Assembly (NCBI RefSeq): GCF_018130065.1
Contig: NZ_JAFCME010000011.1
Coordinates: forward strand, 1 to 64,000
Reading direction: 5' to 3'
Length of the DNA: 64,000 bases
Origin: Bradyrhizobium sp. AUGA SZCCT0158
GTDB taxonomy: Bacteria; Pseudomonadota; Alphaproteobacteria; Rhizobiales; Xanthobacteraceae
The first letter of the stretch is position 1. Each line of letters opens with the position of its first letter. Both the position numbers and the translations under genes were made by a program. Shown piece by piece: positions 26,001-34,700 of the stretch. A model generated the notes under the pieces. That model ran no database searches. It saw nothing but the letters and a program-made list of their open reading frames with translations, and was not told the origin of the DNA.

Positions 26001-27088
26001 TTGATGATGCGGCCGCAAAAAAGGGGGTGTCTGAAAATCTAGAGACGATGCGGAGTCTGATTCACAAAGATTCCCACAATGCCAAACTCGTCTTTCCGTT
26101 CATCGGAGGCGAAGAGATGAACTCTGATCCTCGCCACGAGCACCATCGGTACACAATCGATTTTTTTGATAGGCCGTTGAGCCGCGATCGCGACTTACGC
26201 TCTTGGAAAGAAATGCCTGAAGGCGAAAAAGCAAAATGCCTGAGTCGAGGTCTTGTACCAGGTGACTATCCAGACGAAGTCGCCGAAGATTGGCCTGATC
26301 TCTTAGAGATAATCCGCCTTCGCGTTAAGCCAGAGCGCGACGGACAGAAACGTAAAGCTGTCCGAGAGCGCTGGTGGCAATACGCCGATAAGCGGCCAGG
26401 CCTATATAGCTCGGTTTCAAACCTAGGCCACGTCTTGGCTTGCAATGCAGGAGCTTCACCGCATCACGTTGTTGCCCGCCTGCCTACAGGTAGTATCTTT
26501 GCACACTCGCTGGTGATATTTCCATTTCATTCGTTGTCGCCATTCTGCCACCTGCAGGCCCGTCCGCACGAGATGTGGGCACGGTTTTTTGCCTCATCGA
26601 TGAAAGATGATTTGCGGTATACGCCATCAGACTGTTTTGAGACATTCCCACTTCCGACCAATTTCGAATCTGCGCCCAATTTAGACGCGGCGGCGCAAAG
26701 ATACCTCGACCATCGTGCTGCGCTAATGGTCGCCCGCAACGAGGGTATGACCAAAGCTTACAATCGTTTCCACAATTCGTTAGAGACCGCTGAAGACATC
26801 CAATGCCTGCGCGAGCTACATGCCGCGATGGATCGTGCCGTGTTCGAAGCCTATGGCTGGCACGATCTCGCCGCGCGCGCCGAGCCAGTTTTTCTCGACG
26901 AAACCAACGAGGGCGATTTCACCTACCAAGGCCGCTTGTTCTGGCCCTCCGATTTTCGCGACGAGGTCCTCGCCCGTCTCCTCGCGCTCAACGCCGAGCG
27001 CCATGCCGAAGAAGTTCGTCGTGGTGTCGCGCCGGGGATGAAGGGCGAGCCCGAGGATGAAAGCGATGAGGATGGCGATACAGAGTAA
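23042..27088 (+). CDS. drmMI: DISARM adenine-specific DNA methylase DrmMI
   Basis: A 1,348-residue N6-adenine methylase of the Eco57I/PglX-like type. Motif I CDPAMGSGAFLVEA is near residue 586 and catalytic motif IV GNPPF near 830. The long N-terminal 570 residues are helical and resemble those of phage-defence methylases; the C-terminal part holds the target-recognition region. It probably marks host DNA so that the DISARM helicases spare it. Composition changes visibly inside the gene: from about 25.45 to 26.8 kb it is AT-richer than both sides, as expected if the recognition domain was exchanged. It starts in the overlap with drmD. Confidence 0.85.
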   Translation: MAMAQEIRRDPDLEWLDHVRPVGLVVAPVLLKELGLPPVRQTQLDSAVVAAHIGDDDGRPALADAWGFVRDVLGWEAAHVAGSPDGPPLPDVQVALPEHTTTLSPTWAVKELGETKQPWQLLVRIEQTGIDPDARATHGGWEATAHQRFERLLRETGVHAGVLISERSEHKDGEDRFRPELRLVYAPKGETSGYLAFPLRDLRTVAGRPMLGGLKLLLDSTRLFADASDRRLPALLEKSREAQAAVSTTLAEQVLGALHELLRGLDAAAPDLVRDLAGERPAHLYEGLLTVMMRLVFILYAEDRDLLPSRTDGRARELYETGYSLRGLYDRLTHDTALNPDTMDERRGAWGQLLALFRLIHEGHSSHFVRARGGKLFDPDQFSFLEGRKVDEDASCVLPVSDGCVLRILEGLMTLAAKGGARERLSYRTLDVEQIGSVYETVMGFRAERTEGPSLAIKAGKNNRTPVFVDLKALLAAKGKNRIKHLKEEADRAQLSAGVTNAVQAAKTAAELAAALDGIVDERGSPRKHPIAAGTPILQPTDERRRTGSHYTPRTLTAPIVEHALAPAFERLGPAATPEQILDLKVCDPAMGSGAFLVEACRALAARLVQAWARHPEQKPKNIPPDEDEELHAKRLVAQRCLYGVDKNPLATDLAKLSLWLATLARDHEFTFIDHALKSGDSLVGLSQAQIAAAHWDTSKPSLPLFRKLVKDRIDEAMKGRAEIQVAPDDTARAIQEARHRSLEGRLKEIRLMGDAVIAAFFSEDKPKAREKKRAEVESWLAGSPVAWNKLTAIAATLKQGEYSLTPFHWGIEFPEIFARIDAGFDAIVGNPPFLGGKSISTNFGNSFGLWLEAQHPQGSRSADIVAHFFRQAFDLVNKNGAFGLIATKTIRQGDTRETGLAAIVAQGGIIRRAVRRLKWPGEASVIVCVVHIAKVGLSRPLLDGRPVRRISAYLVDGDFDLSPQRLASNVRKSFVGSFLLGMGFTFDDAAAKKGVSENLETMRSLIHKDSHNAKLVFPFIGGEEMNSDPRHEHHRYTIDFFDRPLSRDRDLRSWKEMPEGEKAKCLSRGLVPGDYPDEVAEDWPDLLEIIRLRVKPERDGQKRKAVRERWWQYADKRPGLYSSVSNLGHVLACNAGASPHHVVARLPTGSIFAHSLVIFPFHSLSPFCHLQARPHEMWARFFASSMKDDLRYTPSDCFETFPLPTNFESAPNLDAAAQRYLDHRAALMVARNEGMTKAYNRFHNSLETAEDIQCLRELHAAMDRAVFEAYGWHDLAARAEPVFLDETNEGDFTYQGRLFWPSDFRDEVLARLLALNAERHAEEVRRGVAPGMKGEPEDESDEDGDTE

Positions 27089-27284
27089 ATGGTCGCGCCA
27101 GCAGAGAGTGCCGGATGCCGATCTGTAGCCGATGCGGTAGCGAAATTGAGTTCCGCTAGATGAAGGGGCGCAGCTTACCGCTGCACCTCTACGGCGGCGC
27201 GTTGGGAACAGCACGAAGGTAAGAAGTGCGACCCCGCAACGCATTTGCCCCCACCCGCCGCGGTGGAACGACGTATTCAAGCAA

Positions 27285-27563
27285 TTGGTTGAATACGCCG
27301 AGGCGCATCCCTGCAATCCAAGCCGGCCGCCGGCTCCGTTCATTCTCGCCGGATGGGCGTACAGCAATGACAGCGATAAGGCGCGCAGGTGGAGAGAGAT
27401 GGTTGACTGTGCCTCAGCCAATGGCTGCTTAAGCATCGTCGAAGGAATTGCGGATCGTAAGGGCCGAAATGCCGACCAGCTATTCAGTAGGTCCGATGGG
27501 CGGGTCCATGTTACCTACTGTGGGATTCCGAGACAAAGGTGCGACGGCCCGATGATGAACTAG
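27285..27563 (+). CDS. Hypothetical ORF, possibly a decayed gene fragment
   Basis: The frame encodes a plausible protein segment with PPAPFILAGWAYSNDSDKA followed by WREMVDCASANGCLSIVE, a pattern I associate with small unknown proteins of mobile elements. The frame is open back to about 27153 but lacks a good start codon there, and its end overlaps the next ORF by 25 bp in another frame. The two may be pieces of one frameshifted gene. No function can be given. Confidence 0.35.
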   Translation: MVEYAEAHPCNPSRPPAPFILAGWAYSNDSDKARRWREMVDCASANGCLSIVEGIADRKGRNADQLFSRSDGRVHVTYCGIPRQRCDGPMMN

Positions 27564-27835
27564 TGAAAGATTTCGAATATTTATCTGCGCATTGGGCCGA
27601 GATCGCTGGATCGGACCTTTCAACAGTTACACGTCCCGTGGCGTTCACGGGCAAGAAAACGCGACGCTTGCTTGTCCAAGCTGACGGTACGGCGACCCCA
27701 TCGTGGGGAGGGTGGTCAGATCGATCGCGGGACGAAGCCCCGCGCCGTACGTTTGCTCGATTCCGCAATGCAGTGAATAAGGCGATCGATCCCCATGAGG
27801 TCGATCATATCGAGTTCAATACGAGACGCGACTAG
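27539..27835 (+). CDS. Hypothetical small protein (GTG start) after drmMI
   Basis: A 98-residue frame beginning at GTG 27539, rich in Arg and Asp, with a C-terminal VNKAIDPHEVDHIEFNTRRD. No domain is recognised and no clear ribosome-binding site precedes it. It overlaps the preceding ORF. It could be the 3' part of the same disrupted gene. It lies between drmMI and the insert genes of the DISARM locus. Confidence 0.35.
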   Translation: MRRPDDELVKDFEYLSAHWAEIAGSDLSTVTRPVAFTGKKTRRLLVQADGTATPSWGGWSDRSRDEAPRRTFARFRNAVNKAIDPHEVDHIEFNTRRD

Positions 27836-27916
27836 GCCGCGCCCGAAACTGCCGACAACCCGACGTTGAAATCAGTAACAGTCTGTGCTGGACTGAGGTA
27901 GGCTCAGGGGGTGGCT

Positions 27917-28150
27917 ATGGCGAAGAGGCGAAAAGTCGAACCAAAATACGCCGTCAATATTTCGATGAAGGCATGGGATTTGGCAAAGGCGGGCGCCGCG
28001 GTCACGCTGCGCGTGCGTGATCGGGGTTTGTTGCTCGGCACTATTGAGATCGGCCAGGGCACGTTTGGTTGGAAGGGCGCAAAGACAAAGAGCGGATTCA
28101 AGCGCATATCCTGGCGAAAGCTGGCTGAGGATTTCCAGAGATACCATTGA
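27917..28150 (+). CDS. Small basic protein in the DISARM insert
   Basis: A 77-residue basic protein: MAKRRKVEPKYAVNISMKAW, then ITL-type strands (VTLRVRDRGLLLGTIEIGQG) and FGWKGAKTKSGFKRISW. The ATG at 27917 follows a GGGGG ribosome-binding site; a GTG six bases upstream is also possible. The gene ends 28 bp before the next start, so the two are probably co-transcribed. The compact basic beta-rich composition suggests nucleic-acid binding, but no family is recognised. Confidence 0.6.
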   Translation: MAKRRKVEPKYAVNISMKAWDLAKAGAAVTLRVRDRGLLLGTIEIGQGTFGWKGAKTKSGFKRISWRKLAEDFQRYH

Positions 28151-28178
28151 AATCTCCAATTCAATTGGCCTCCGAACC

Positions 28179-28988
28179 ATGAAGACAGTCCGCACGGCCA
28201 AGCTTGGCAAACTCGAACTGCGGCTTGTCGAAAAGGACAAACGCTTTTTCGGCGTGGTTGTCGGCGGTAGCACGCGGAGGGCGCCGATCGAGGGTGATAG
28301 CGCAGACGATGTCTGGCGGCGGCTTCACGATGAGGCCGCAAAATCGGGCCCGAAGTACGTGGGCTTCGACGGCGCGAGAAACCGGTTCCTGCATTTCTTT
28401 CCGAACGGCTTTCAGTCCGATGGCTATGCGAGGCAGGAGCGCGACTACAAAGTCGCCGCAAAGTCGAAACTCGATTCGACCGTTTCGGTCGGCCAGGCGG
28501 CAACAGGCACCGGATTTGGCGAAGCGGTCCTCGCGGTATTCCGGGCCACCAATCTGCTGTCCTCCTTCGAAATGACGCGTATGCAGGAAGTCTTGCGAGG
28601 GCCGAACGCCGACGCATTCGTTCAGGCTGCCGCGCGCTTTACGCTGGGCGGGGGCGAGCCCGCGCTCCTCGATATGGAGCGTACGCTGAAGCCTCATGAC
28701 AACGCGAAATGGACGGTCGTGACCTACTTGCCCTTTCTCTGGCGGCCGGATCAGCACATGTTCCTGAAGCCCGAGGTGACCAATGACGTTGCCGCGCGGG
28801 TAGGACATCGATTTTCCTTTGACTATGAGGCGCGGCTCGATCCAGCCGTATACGAGAGCCTGCTCGACCTCGTCGCCCAGACGGAAGAGGAACTGGCCGA
28901 TCTCAAGCCGCGCGATCGAATCGATGTCCAGAGCCTTATTTGGGTTGTTGGAAATTACTCAACCGACAGCGAAGCGCCTCAGCCTTGA
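28179..28988 (+). CDS. Unknown protein of the DISARM insert (269 residues)
   Basis: No family was recognised. The N-terminal 100 residues look like a mixed alpha/beta domain (KLELRLVEKDKRFFGVVV, then FDGARNRFLHFFPNGF). The second half carries WTVVTYLPFLWRPDQHMFLK, which resembles in style a segment found in proteins next to restriction and McrB-type systems, though I cannot name it. It is acidic at the C terminus. The ATG at 28179 is chosen over upstream extensions that run over the previous gene. Position between drmMI and drmA suggests an accessory defence role. Confidence 0.6.
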   Translation: MKTVRTAKLGKLELRLVEKDKRFFGVVVGGSTRRAPIEGDSADDVWRRLHDEAAKSGPKYVGFDGARNRFLHFFPNGFQSDGYARQERDYKVAAKSKLDSTVSVGQAATGTGFGEAVLAVFRATNLLSSFEMTRMQEVLRGPNADAFVQAAARFTLGGGEPALLDMERTLKPHDNAKWTVVTYLPFLWRPDQHMFLKPEVTNDVAARVGHRFSFDYEARLDPAVYESLLDLVAQTEEELADLKPRDRIDVQSLIWVVGNYSTDSEAPQP

Positions 28989-29099
28989 CTGCGCGGAGCG
29001 CCCCCTTCGAAGAGTGCCGGCCTGTGTTTCCTTGAATTTCCCGTCGCTCTCAAATCGGGTTTCGCAGTCTATTGACGCCTTTTGCGGGAGACCTGTTTC

Positions 29100-29807
29100 A
29101 TGACCAAGCCATTGGACGAAACCCTCGAAGTGGTCGGATTCAGGGGCGCACAGACCGCTGACCAGATCGAGGCGCGATTCATCGACTTCGCGCGCGATAT
29201 CATGGGGTCTCACGATCTGGTCCACGGCGAACGCCGCTGGAAGGTCACGGCTATCGAACTCTATCTTTGCAGCCGCCAGTCCTTCAACGGCTGGCGGGAT
29301 CCCTATACGCATGCCAATCCGGAACAGCTGAAGGCCGGTACATGGTACGTCCATGATGAAGGTACCCGTGCGCCGACGTATTCGGGAATCGACATCACAT
29401 GCGGATCAGACGATGACGGCATCCACGGCGGTATTCTCGTGCGCGAACTGTCGGGAGAGCATCGATGGGTCTTCCAACGAATCATCCGGGGCGACAGGGA
29501 AAGCTTCCCGCGAAAGGGGAATGTGTGGTCTGATGACGAGAAAAAGATCGTCCGCTCGATTCACGGTACCAACATTCACTTGGGACCATTGCGTCTCGTT
29601 CGACGGCAAGAGCAAACAACCCCGCTCTATATCGGCCCGCGGATCGGCCTGAGACCCAAGCCGAATTCTGGCGCTGAGGACGTCAAGACAAAGGCCTTCC
29701 GACTTGCCGCGTTGCGCATCGCCACGTCGCGGACGGCTGTCGGTAAGATGTCGATGACCGAAATTGATCTAGGTGTCCGTAAAATGCGTCCGACAGCGAC
29801 GAGTTGA
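29100..29807 (+). CDS. Unknown protein, distant resemblance to alkyladenine-type DNA glycosylases
   Basis: A 235-residue protein with ATG at 29100 behind a GGGAG ribosome-binding site. The core RWKVTAIELYL, DPYTHANPEQLKAGTWYVH, YSGIDITCG and GGILVREL follows the order of elements in methylpurine-DNA glycosylases (a Glu-bearing strand, a small-residue segment with His/Asn, an aromatic YxH-like loop, then a strand ending RxL/E). That likeness is by eye only and weak. If real, Glu in AIELYL would be the catalytic residue. The gene is separated from drmA by the Xre-ImmA/IrrE and PIN genes. Otherwise unknown. Confidence 0.6.
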   Translation: MTKPLDETLEVVGFRGAQTADQIEARFIDFARDIMGSHDLVHGERRWKVTAIELYLCSRQSFNGWRDPYTHANPEQLKAGTWYVHDEGTRAPTYSGIDITCGSDDDGIHGGILVRELSGEHRWVFQRIIRGDRESFPRKGNVWSDDEKKIVRSIHGTNIHLGPLRLVRRQEQTTPLYIGPRIGLRPKPNSGAEDVKTKAFRLAALRIATSRTAVGKMSMTEIDLGVRKMRPTATS

Positions 29808-30092
29808 GAGCCTTCCGTTGTTTCCGGGCAAGCTTGGCTGAGGTTTTTCCACACCGATCATGGGTGCGCCGACCCGACAGCGCGCAGGCCGCGCACTTGA
29901 GGTGTTTCGCGGGCCCCCGCGGCTCGACTTTTCACCCGAGGCGGTACGAAGGGCGATGCTCGAAATCCGGGGGTGACCGAGGCGACATTCAGACCTTTCA
30001 CGATTTCCTGCTACGTACTGACGCACAGCGGATCTTGGTTCCGCGAAATCTATCGAATAACCTATTGAAAATTTACATCTTTTTCATCCAAT

Positions 30093-30121
30093 TTGACATA
30101 AGTCTAATTGCAAGATTATCT
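30093..30121 (+). promoter_or_regulatory. Promoter of the xre-pin-drmA-drmB operon
   Basis: A perfect -35 box TTGACA (30093-30098), a 17-bp spacer and a -10-like TTATCT (30116-30121), 35 bp before the Xre-ImmA/IrrE start codon. The spacing and AT-rich context support a sigma-70 promoter. Confidence 0.6.
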
Positions 30122-30146
30122 TGCATGTACGGATTCGCAAGATTAT
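30109..30146. promoter_or_regulatory. Operator-like inverted and direct repeats over the promoter
   Basis: TGCAAGATTATCTTGCA (30109-30125) is an inverted repeat with 8-bp arms around one central base. It covers the -10 element. The half-site GCAAGATTAT (30110-30119) recurs at 30137-30146, 27 bp downstream. This is the typical layout for autorepression by the Xre-type protein encoded immediately after. Confidence 0.6.
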
Positions 30147-30155
30147 AAGATCTTC

Positions 30156-31247
30156 ATGAGCACGTTGATCGGCACCCGCCTCAAGGCTCTTCGCGAGGAG
30201 CGCAAGCTTTCGCAGGACGACCTTGCACGCATGTTCGGCTTCAAGGACCGGCAAACCGTATCGGCGATCGAGAACGGCGAGCGCCGCCTCTCAGCCGAGG
30301 AGTTGCTGCTCGCGGTCGAGAAGCTTGCGTCCTCGCTCGAATATTTCACCGACCCCTTCATGCTTGCCGGCGAGGGGAGCTTTTCCTGGCGTCAGTCGGG
30401 CGTGTCGAGCGAGCGCCTGAATTCCTTCGAGCGCGTCGTCGGCCGCTGGGTCGCCGCCATCCGCACCCTGGCGCCCGCGGTCGGCAGGCCCGGACCGAAC
30501 ATGCGCCAGTCTTTGAAGCTGACGTCGAAGAGCAGTTTCGACGACGCGATGGCCGCGGGGGAGCGGTTCGCGACCGATTTCGGACTTGGCGATGTTCCCG
30601 CCCGACGCCTCGCCGAGGTGATGGAGGGAAAGCTCGGCATCCTCGTGCTGATGATCGACGCGTTCGAGGGCGTCTCGGGGGCCGCATGCCGGCTGCCCGA
30701 ACTGGACGCGGTGCTTATCAACCGCCGGGAAATTGCGGGCCGCCGTCACTTCGATCTTGCGCACGAGTTGTTTCACATCCTCACCTGGGACACGATGCCG
30801 CCTGAGCATGTCGAGGAATCGTCCGAGCGCAGCAGAAGTCGCGTCGAGCAGCTCGCGAACAGTTTTGCCTCAGCCTTGCTGATGCCGGCAGCGGTGCTCG
30901 ACGGGCTGGCGCCCGCAAAGGGATACAATGTCAAATGGCTAAACGACACCGCCGAAGCGCTGCAGGTGACCGCGTCGGCGCTGAAGTGGCGGCTGGTCGC
31001 ACTCGGCCGGCTCGATTCCGCGGAGGCCAACAGGATGGCCGACTCGGCGCTGCGCAACAACGGCCGCAAGGTCGAAGGCCGCACGCCGCCTCCGCTTTTC
31101 TCGAAAGCGTTCATGGAAGTGATAGCGCTTGCGATCGACGACGGGCAGGTGTCCGCGCGCAAGGCGGCGGATCTGCTCGACCTGAAACTCGAAGACCTTG
31201 CGGAGCTTTGCGCCACTCACGGCGTCAAAGCTTCGGTCGATTTGTGA
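30156..31247 (+). CDS. Xre HTH regulator fused to ImmA/IrrE metallopeptidase
   Basis: A 363-residue protein. Residues 6-60 form a Cro/C1-type helix-turn-helix (LKALREERKLSQDDLARMFG). The middle and C-terminal part is an ImmA/IrrE (COG2856) zinc peptidase domain with HELFH at 203-207 and a third ligand candidate in EQLANSFASALLMP (Glu231). Such proteins act as repressors or cleave a repressor in response to a signal. The ATG at 30156 lies just downstream of an operator-like repeat. It is followed after 6 bp by the PIN gene and then drmA, so it probably controls that operon. Confidence 0.85.
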   Translation: MSTLIGTRLKALREERKLSQDDLARMFGFKDRQTVSAIENGERRLSAEELLLAVEKLASSLEYFTDPFMLAGEGSFSWRQSGVSSERLNSFERVVGRWVAAIRTLAPAVGRPGPNMRQSLKLTSKSSFDDAMAAGERFATDFGLGDVPARRLAEVMEGKLGILVLMIDAFEGVSGAACRLPELDAVLINRREIAGRRHFDLAHELFHILTWDTMPPEHVEESSERSRSRVEQLANSFASALLMPAAVLDGLAPAKGYNVKWLNDTAEALQVTASALKWRLVALGRLDSAEANRMADSALRNNGRKVEGRTPPPLFSKAFMEVIALAIDDGQVSARKAADLLDLKLEDLAELCATHGVKASVDL

Positions 31248-31253
31248 GGGGCC

Positions 31254-31772
31254 ATGGTGCGGCGCCAGGGCCCGGTATTGGTGGATACCAACGTCATTCT
31301 CGAGTGCTGGCGCGTGAATGCGTGGAATGCACTCAGCGGAGGCTACGGCGTGGAAACGGTCGAGGACTGCGTGATCGAGACCCAGACCGGCTACCAGCGC
31401 CGGCGCGAGGAGCAGCGTGTCGAGCAGGCTGTGCTCGCGGCCTCGCTGCGCGCCGTTCACAAGGTCGGCAAGGCCGAACTGGCCGGCGTTCTGCTTCGCG
31501 ATCCGCTGGCTGCCAACCTCGACCATGGCGAACGCTCGCTGTGGGCGCACGCCGTCGGCCGCGCCGATGCCTGGGTGCTCTGTGGGCCGGACAAGGCGAG
31601 CTTGCGCTTCGGCGTAAGGCTTGGCCTGCGCGACCGGCTCGTCGCCCTGGAGAGATTGTTGTCCGACGCGGGTCACAAGGCCGGATCGGTGCTGCGGGAG
31701 AACTACACATCGAAGTGGCTCGACCGGATACTCGGCGAAATGGTGATGTCTGAGGGAGCGAAACGCAAATGA
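31254..31772 (+). CDS. PIN-domain nuclease coupled to drmA
   Basis: A 172-residue PIN-domain protein. VLVDTNVILE places the first acidic residue at Asp11; later acidic candidates are Glu35 or Glu42, Asp90 and Glu93 (LDHGERSLWAHA), and Asp113. PIN proteins are Mg-dependent single-strand nucleases and often toxins. It starts 6 bp after the Xre-ImmA/IrrE stop and its own TGA overlaps the drmA ATG (ATGA), so the three are one transcript. It occupies the operon where a second nuclease could replace the missing drmC; that is inference. Confidence 0.8.
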   Translation: MVRRQGPVLVDTNVILECWRVNAWNALSGGYGVETVEDCVIETQTGYQRRREEQRVEQAVLAASLRAVHKVGKAELAGVLLRDPLAANLDHGERSLWAHAVGRADAWVLCGPDKASLRFGVRLGLRDRLVALERLLSDAGHKAGSVLRENYTSKWLDRILGEMVMSEGAKRK

Positions 31773-34700
31773 CCACGAACACCCCCCTCGAGATGCGTTC
31801 GATCATCGTTGGCAAATTTCGTCGCGATCTCGTCGGTCCCGGTCTCGATCCTGCCGATGCCGACATCGTGCGCGAGCGGCTGAACGAAAATCCCTCGCGC
31901 TGGTATCTGACCGGATTCCTTGCACCGATCGCCGACCCATTTACACACGAAACGCCGTCGAAAGAGGAAGACACTCCGTCGGCGCAAGAAGACAATGAGA
32001 ATTTCCTCACGCAGCCGAATGAGGCTGGCGCTGGCGGCGCCGCGGGCGACGACGATCCTCCCGAAGCGCCGAACAGCAAGCGCCGGTTCCTGCCGTCCTC
32101 GGTCGGTCTGACCGTCCTACTGCCGCCGGACGTCACCCAGATTGAGGCGCGAGTCTCCTGGGGCGACTATCTGACCGAGCCGCGGCTGCCGGAGTCGATG
32201 CTGCTTCCAGATGACGAAACGCTTTCCGATGTCGATCCCAAGGCGCCGAAGCCGCCGAAGGTGGACTGGATTCGTGCTCCGCGTGAACAGGTCGTGCGCG
32301 TCCCCGTGCCCGACGGGCGTGCGGAGGATCCGGTCATGGTTCCCGAAAGCGCGGCCGAGCAGCGAAGCGGGGGCGGCCTCGTTCTGGAGGCGCACGCGCG
32401 CAAGTTCAGCTTCGCCACCCCGGAGGGAACCGAACAAGTCACGGCGTTGACGGTCTTTCTCGTCAACAAGCGTGCCGAAGTCCGTCGCCGCTACGCGGAC
32501 GTCAGTTTGGTCTTCCAGGCGCGGCTCGAACTCATTTGCAAAGAAGGCTTCAAGCCTCGCCGCGATCTGTCCGGTTTCAATTCCGACGACCCTGATCTGC
32601 GCCTTGCCGACCTTCACTACCGTGATGTTTGCGAATACGGCGTCGGCCGCAACTCCGCCGCGGGCTGGGACGAAGCAGAAGAAAATGCAGCCAGGGTCAC
32701 GCGGGTCTGGACCGATCCGCTGCCGCTAGCCGAGGTCGAGCGCGTGGCGCCAAACGAAGACGTCTCGCTGACGTCGAAGGTGGTGTTCGACATGGGCCCG
32801 CTCGCCGAGGCGGCGGCCGGGGACGGCGCGGATCTTGTCAGGGCCCTGTCGGCGCTGCCGCAACTCTATGCGGGCTGGGTTGAGGCCGAGCGCGTCAAGC
32901 GAGCGGATCTGGGCGTGCGCCGCGGCGAAACGGCAAGTCAGCTAATCGCTGATATGGAGCGCGCGCGCGAGCGCATTGTCGAAGGAATCGACATTCTCTC
33001 GCGCGACAAGCTCGCGCGCAGCGCGTTCCGCTTCATGAATCTTGCCGTCTCAGCGGCGGCGCGTCGTCGCGACGCATCGATGCAGAACCCTCGATGGCGC
33101 CCGTTCCAGCTGGCGTTCATTCTCGTCAATCTGGCCGGCCTTTCCGATCGCACCCACAAGGATCGTGAGATCGCCGACCTGCTGTTCTTCCCCACTGGCG
33201 GCGGCAAGACCGAAGCCTATCTTGGGCTCGCGGCCTTCGTCATCGCGCTTCGGCGTCTGAAGGGCGCCGGCGTGCTTGGCGCGGGTGTAGCGGTGATCAT
33301 GCGATATACGCTCCGGCTGCTGACACTTGATCAGCTCTCGCGCGCTGCAGGTGTGGTCTGCGCGCTCGAGCTGATGAGAACCGACCCGGCCAACGCCGAC
33401 CAGAACGGCCGCAAACTGCTCGGCGACTGGCCAATCGAGATCGGCCTGTGGGTCGGCTCCGATGCCTCGCCCAATCGACTGGGCCGCCAGGGTGACGCAG
33501 ACCAGACAACCGCGGTGGGCCGCGTGCGGCGCTACAGGATGGGGCAGGATAAGCGTGCGCCCGCGCCGCTGAAGGCGTGCCCCTGGTGTGGCACGGCTTT
33601 CACGCCGCAGTCGTTCTCCTGTGTTCCGAGCGATGCCGCGCCGAACAACATGGTGATCCGCTGCGCGAATACCGGTTGTGACTTTACCCGCGACCGTCCG
33701 CTCCCCATTCTCACGGTCGATGAGCCGATCTATCGGCGTCTTCCGGCCTTCGTGATCGCAACCGTGGACAAGTTTGCCGGCCTGCCTTGGGTCGGCGAGG
33801 CCGGCGCGTTCTTCGGCCATGTCGATCGCTTCCAAGAGAACGTCGGCTTCTTCGGCGCCGCCGAGCAACGGCAGGGAAAGAAGCTCGACAACGGTTGGAA
33901 ACTCGATCCGCCCGATCTCATCATTCAGGACGAACTACATCTTATCGCCGGCCCGCTCGGAACCGTCGCTGGCCTCTATGAGGTTGCGATCGACCAGCTT
34001 TCAACGCGCAGCGTATCCGGCAAGCGCGTTCGTCCCAAGATCGTGGCCTCGACGGCGACGGTGCGGCGCGCAAGCCAGCAGATCGAAGCCTTGTTCGATC
34101 GGCAGAGCACCAGCATCTTTCCACCACCGGGCATCGATCGCACGAACAGCTTCTTCGCACGCACCGTGCCCTCGTCGCAGGATCCCGCGCGGCTTTATCT
34201 GGGCATCGCCGCGCAGGGCAGAGGCCCCAAGCTCGTCTTCCTGCGTTCGTTGACGACGCTGCTGACGGCAGCCCAGGCCGAATACGACCGTCTCGCGGCG
34301 GCGGGGGCCAACCCCAATCCGGCCGATCCCTACATGACGGCACTCTGCTACTTCAATGCGTTGCGCGAGCTCGGCGGTGCGCGCCGTATCGTCGAAGACG
34401 AGGTGCGCGCGAATGCCCAGCGCTACGGGTCCGACCGTCGCAGGGCAGACCCAATAGATTCTCCCTTTGCCGACCGCCGGCTCCGCGAGCCGCTTGAGAT
34501 CACCTCGCGCGTATCAACTGACGACGTGGCACGCGCCAAGCAACGTCTCGACGCCGTCTTCGGCGGAAACGGCGAGCCGGTGGACGTGGCGCTTGCCACC
34601 AACATGATTTCGGTCGGCCTCGACATTCTACGGCTGGGTTTGATGGCGGTGCAGGGTCAACCGAAGACAGCAGCTGAATACATCCAGGCGACGAGCCGCA

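Larger units (their letters stand above)
29808..30155. other. Intergenic region upstream of the Xre-ImmA/IrrE gene
   Basis: A 348-bp gap without a supported gene. The last 100 bp are strikingly AT-rich for this genome and contain a promoter and operator-like repeats, described separately. The first half is GC-rich with no recognised element. Confidence 0.6.
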
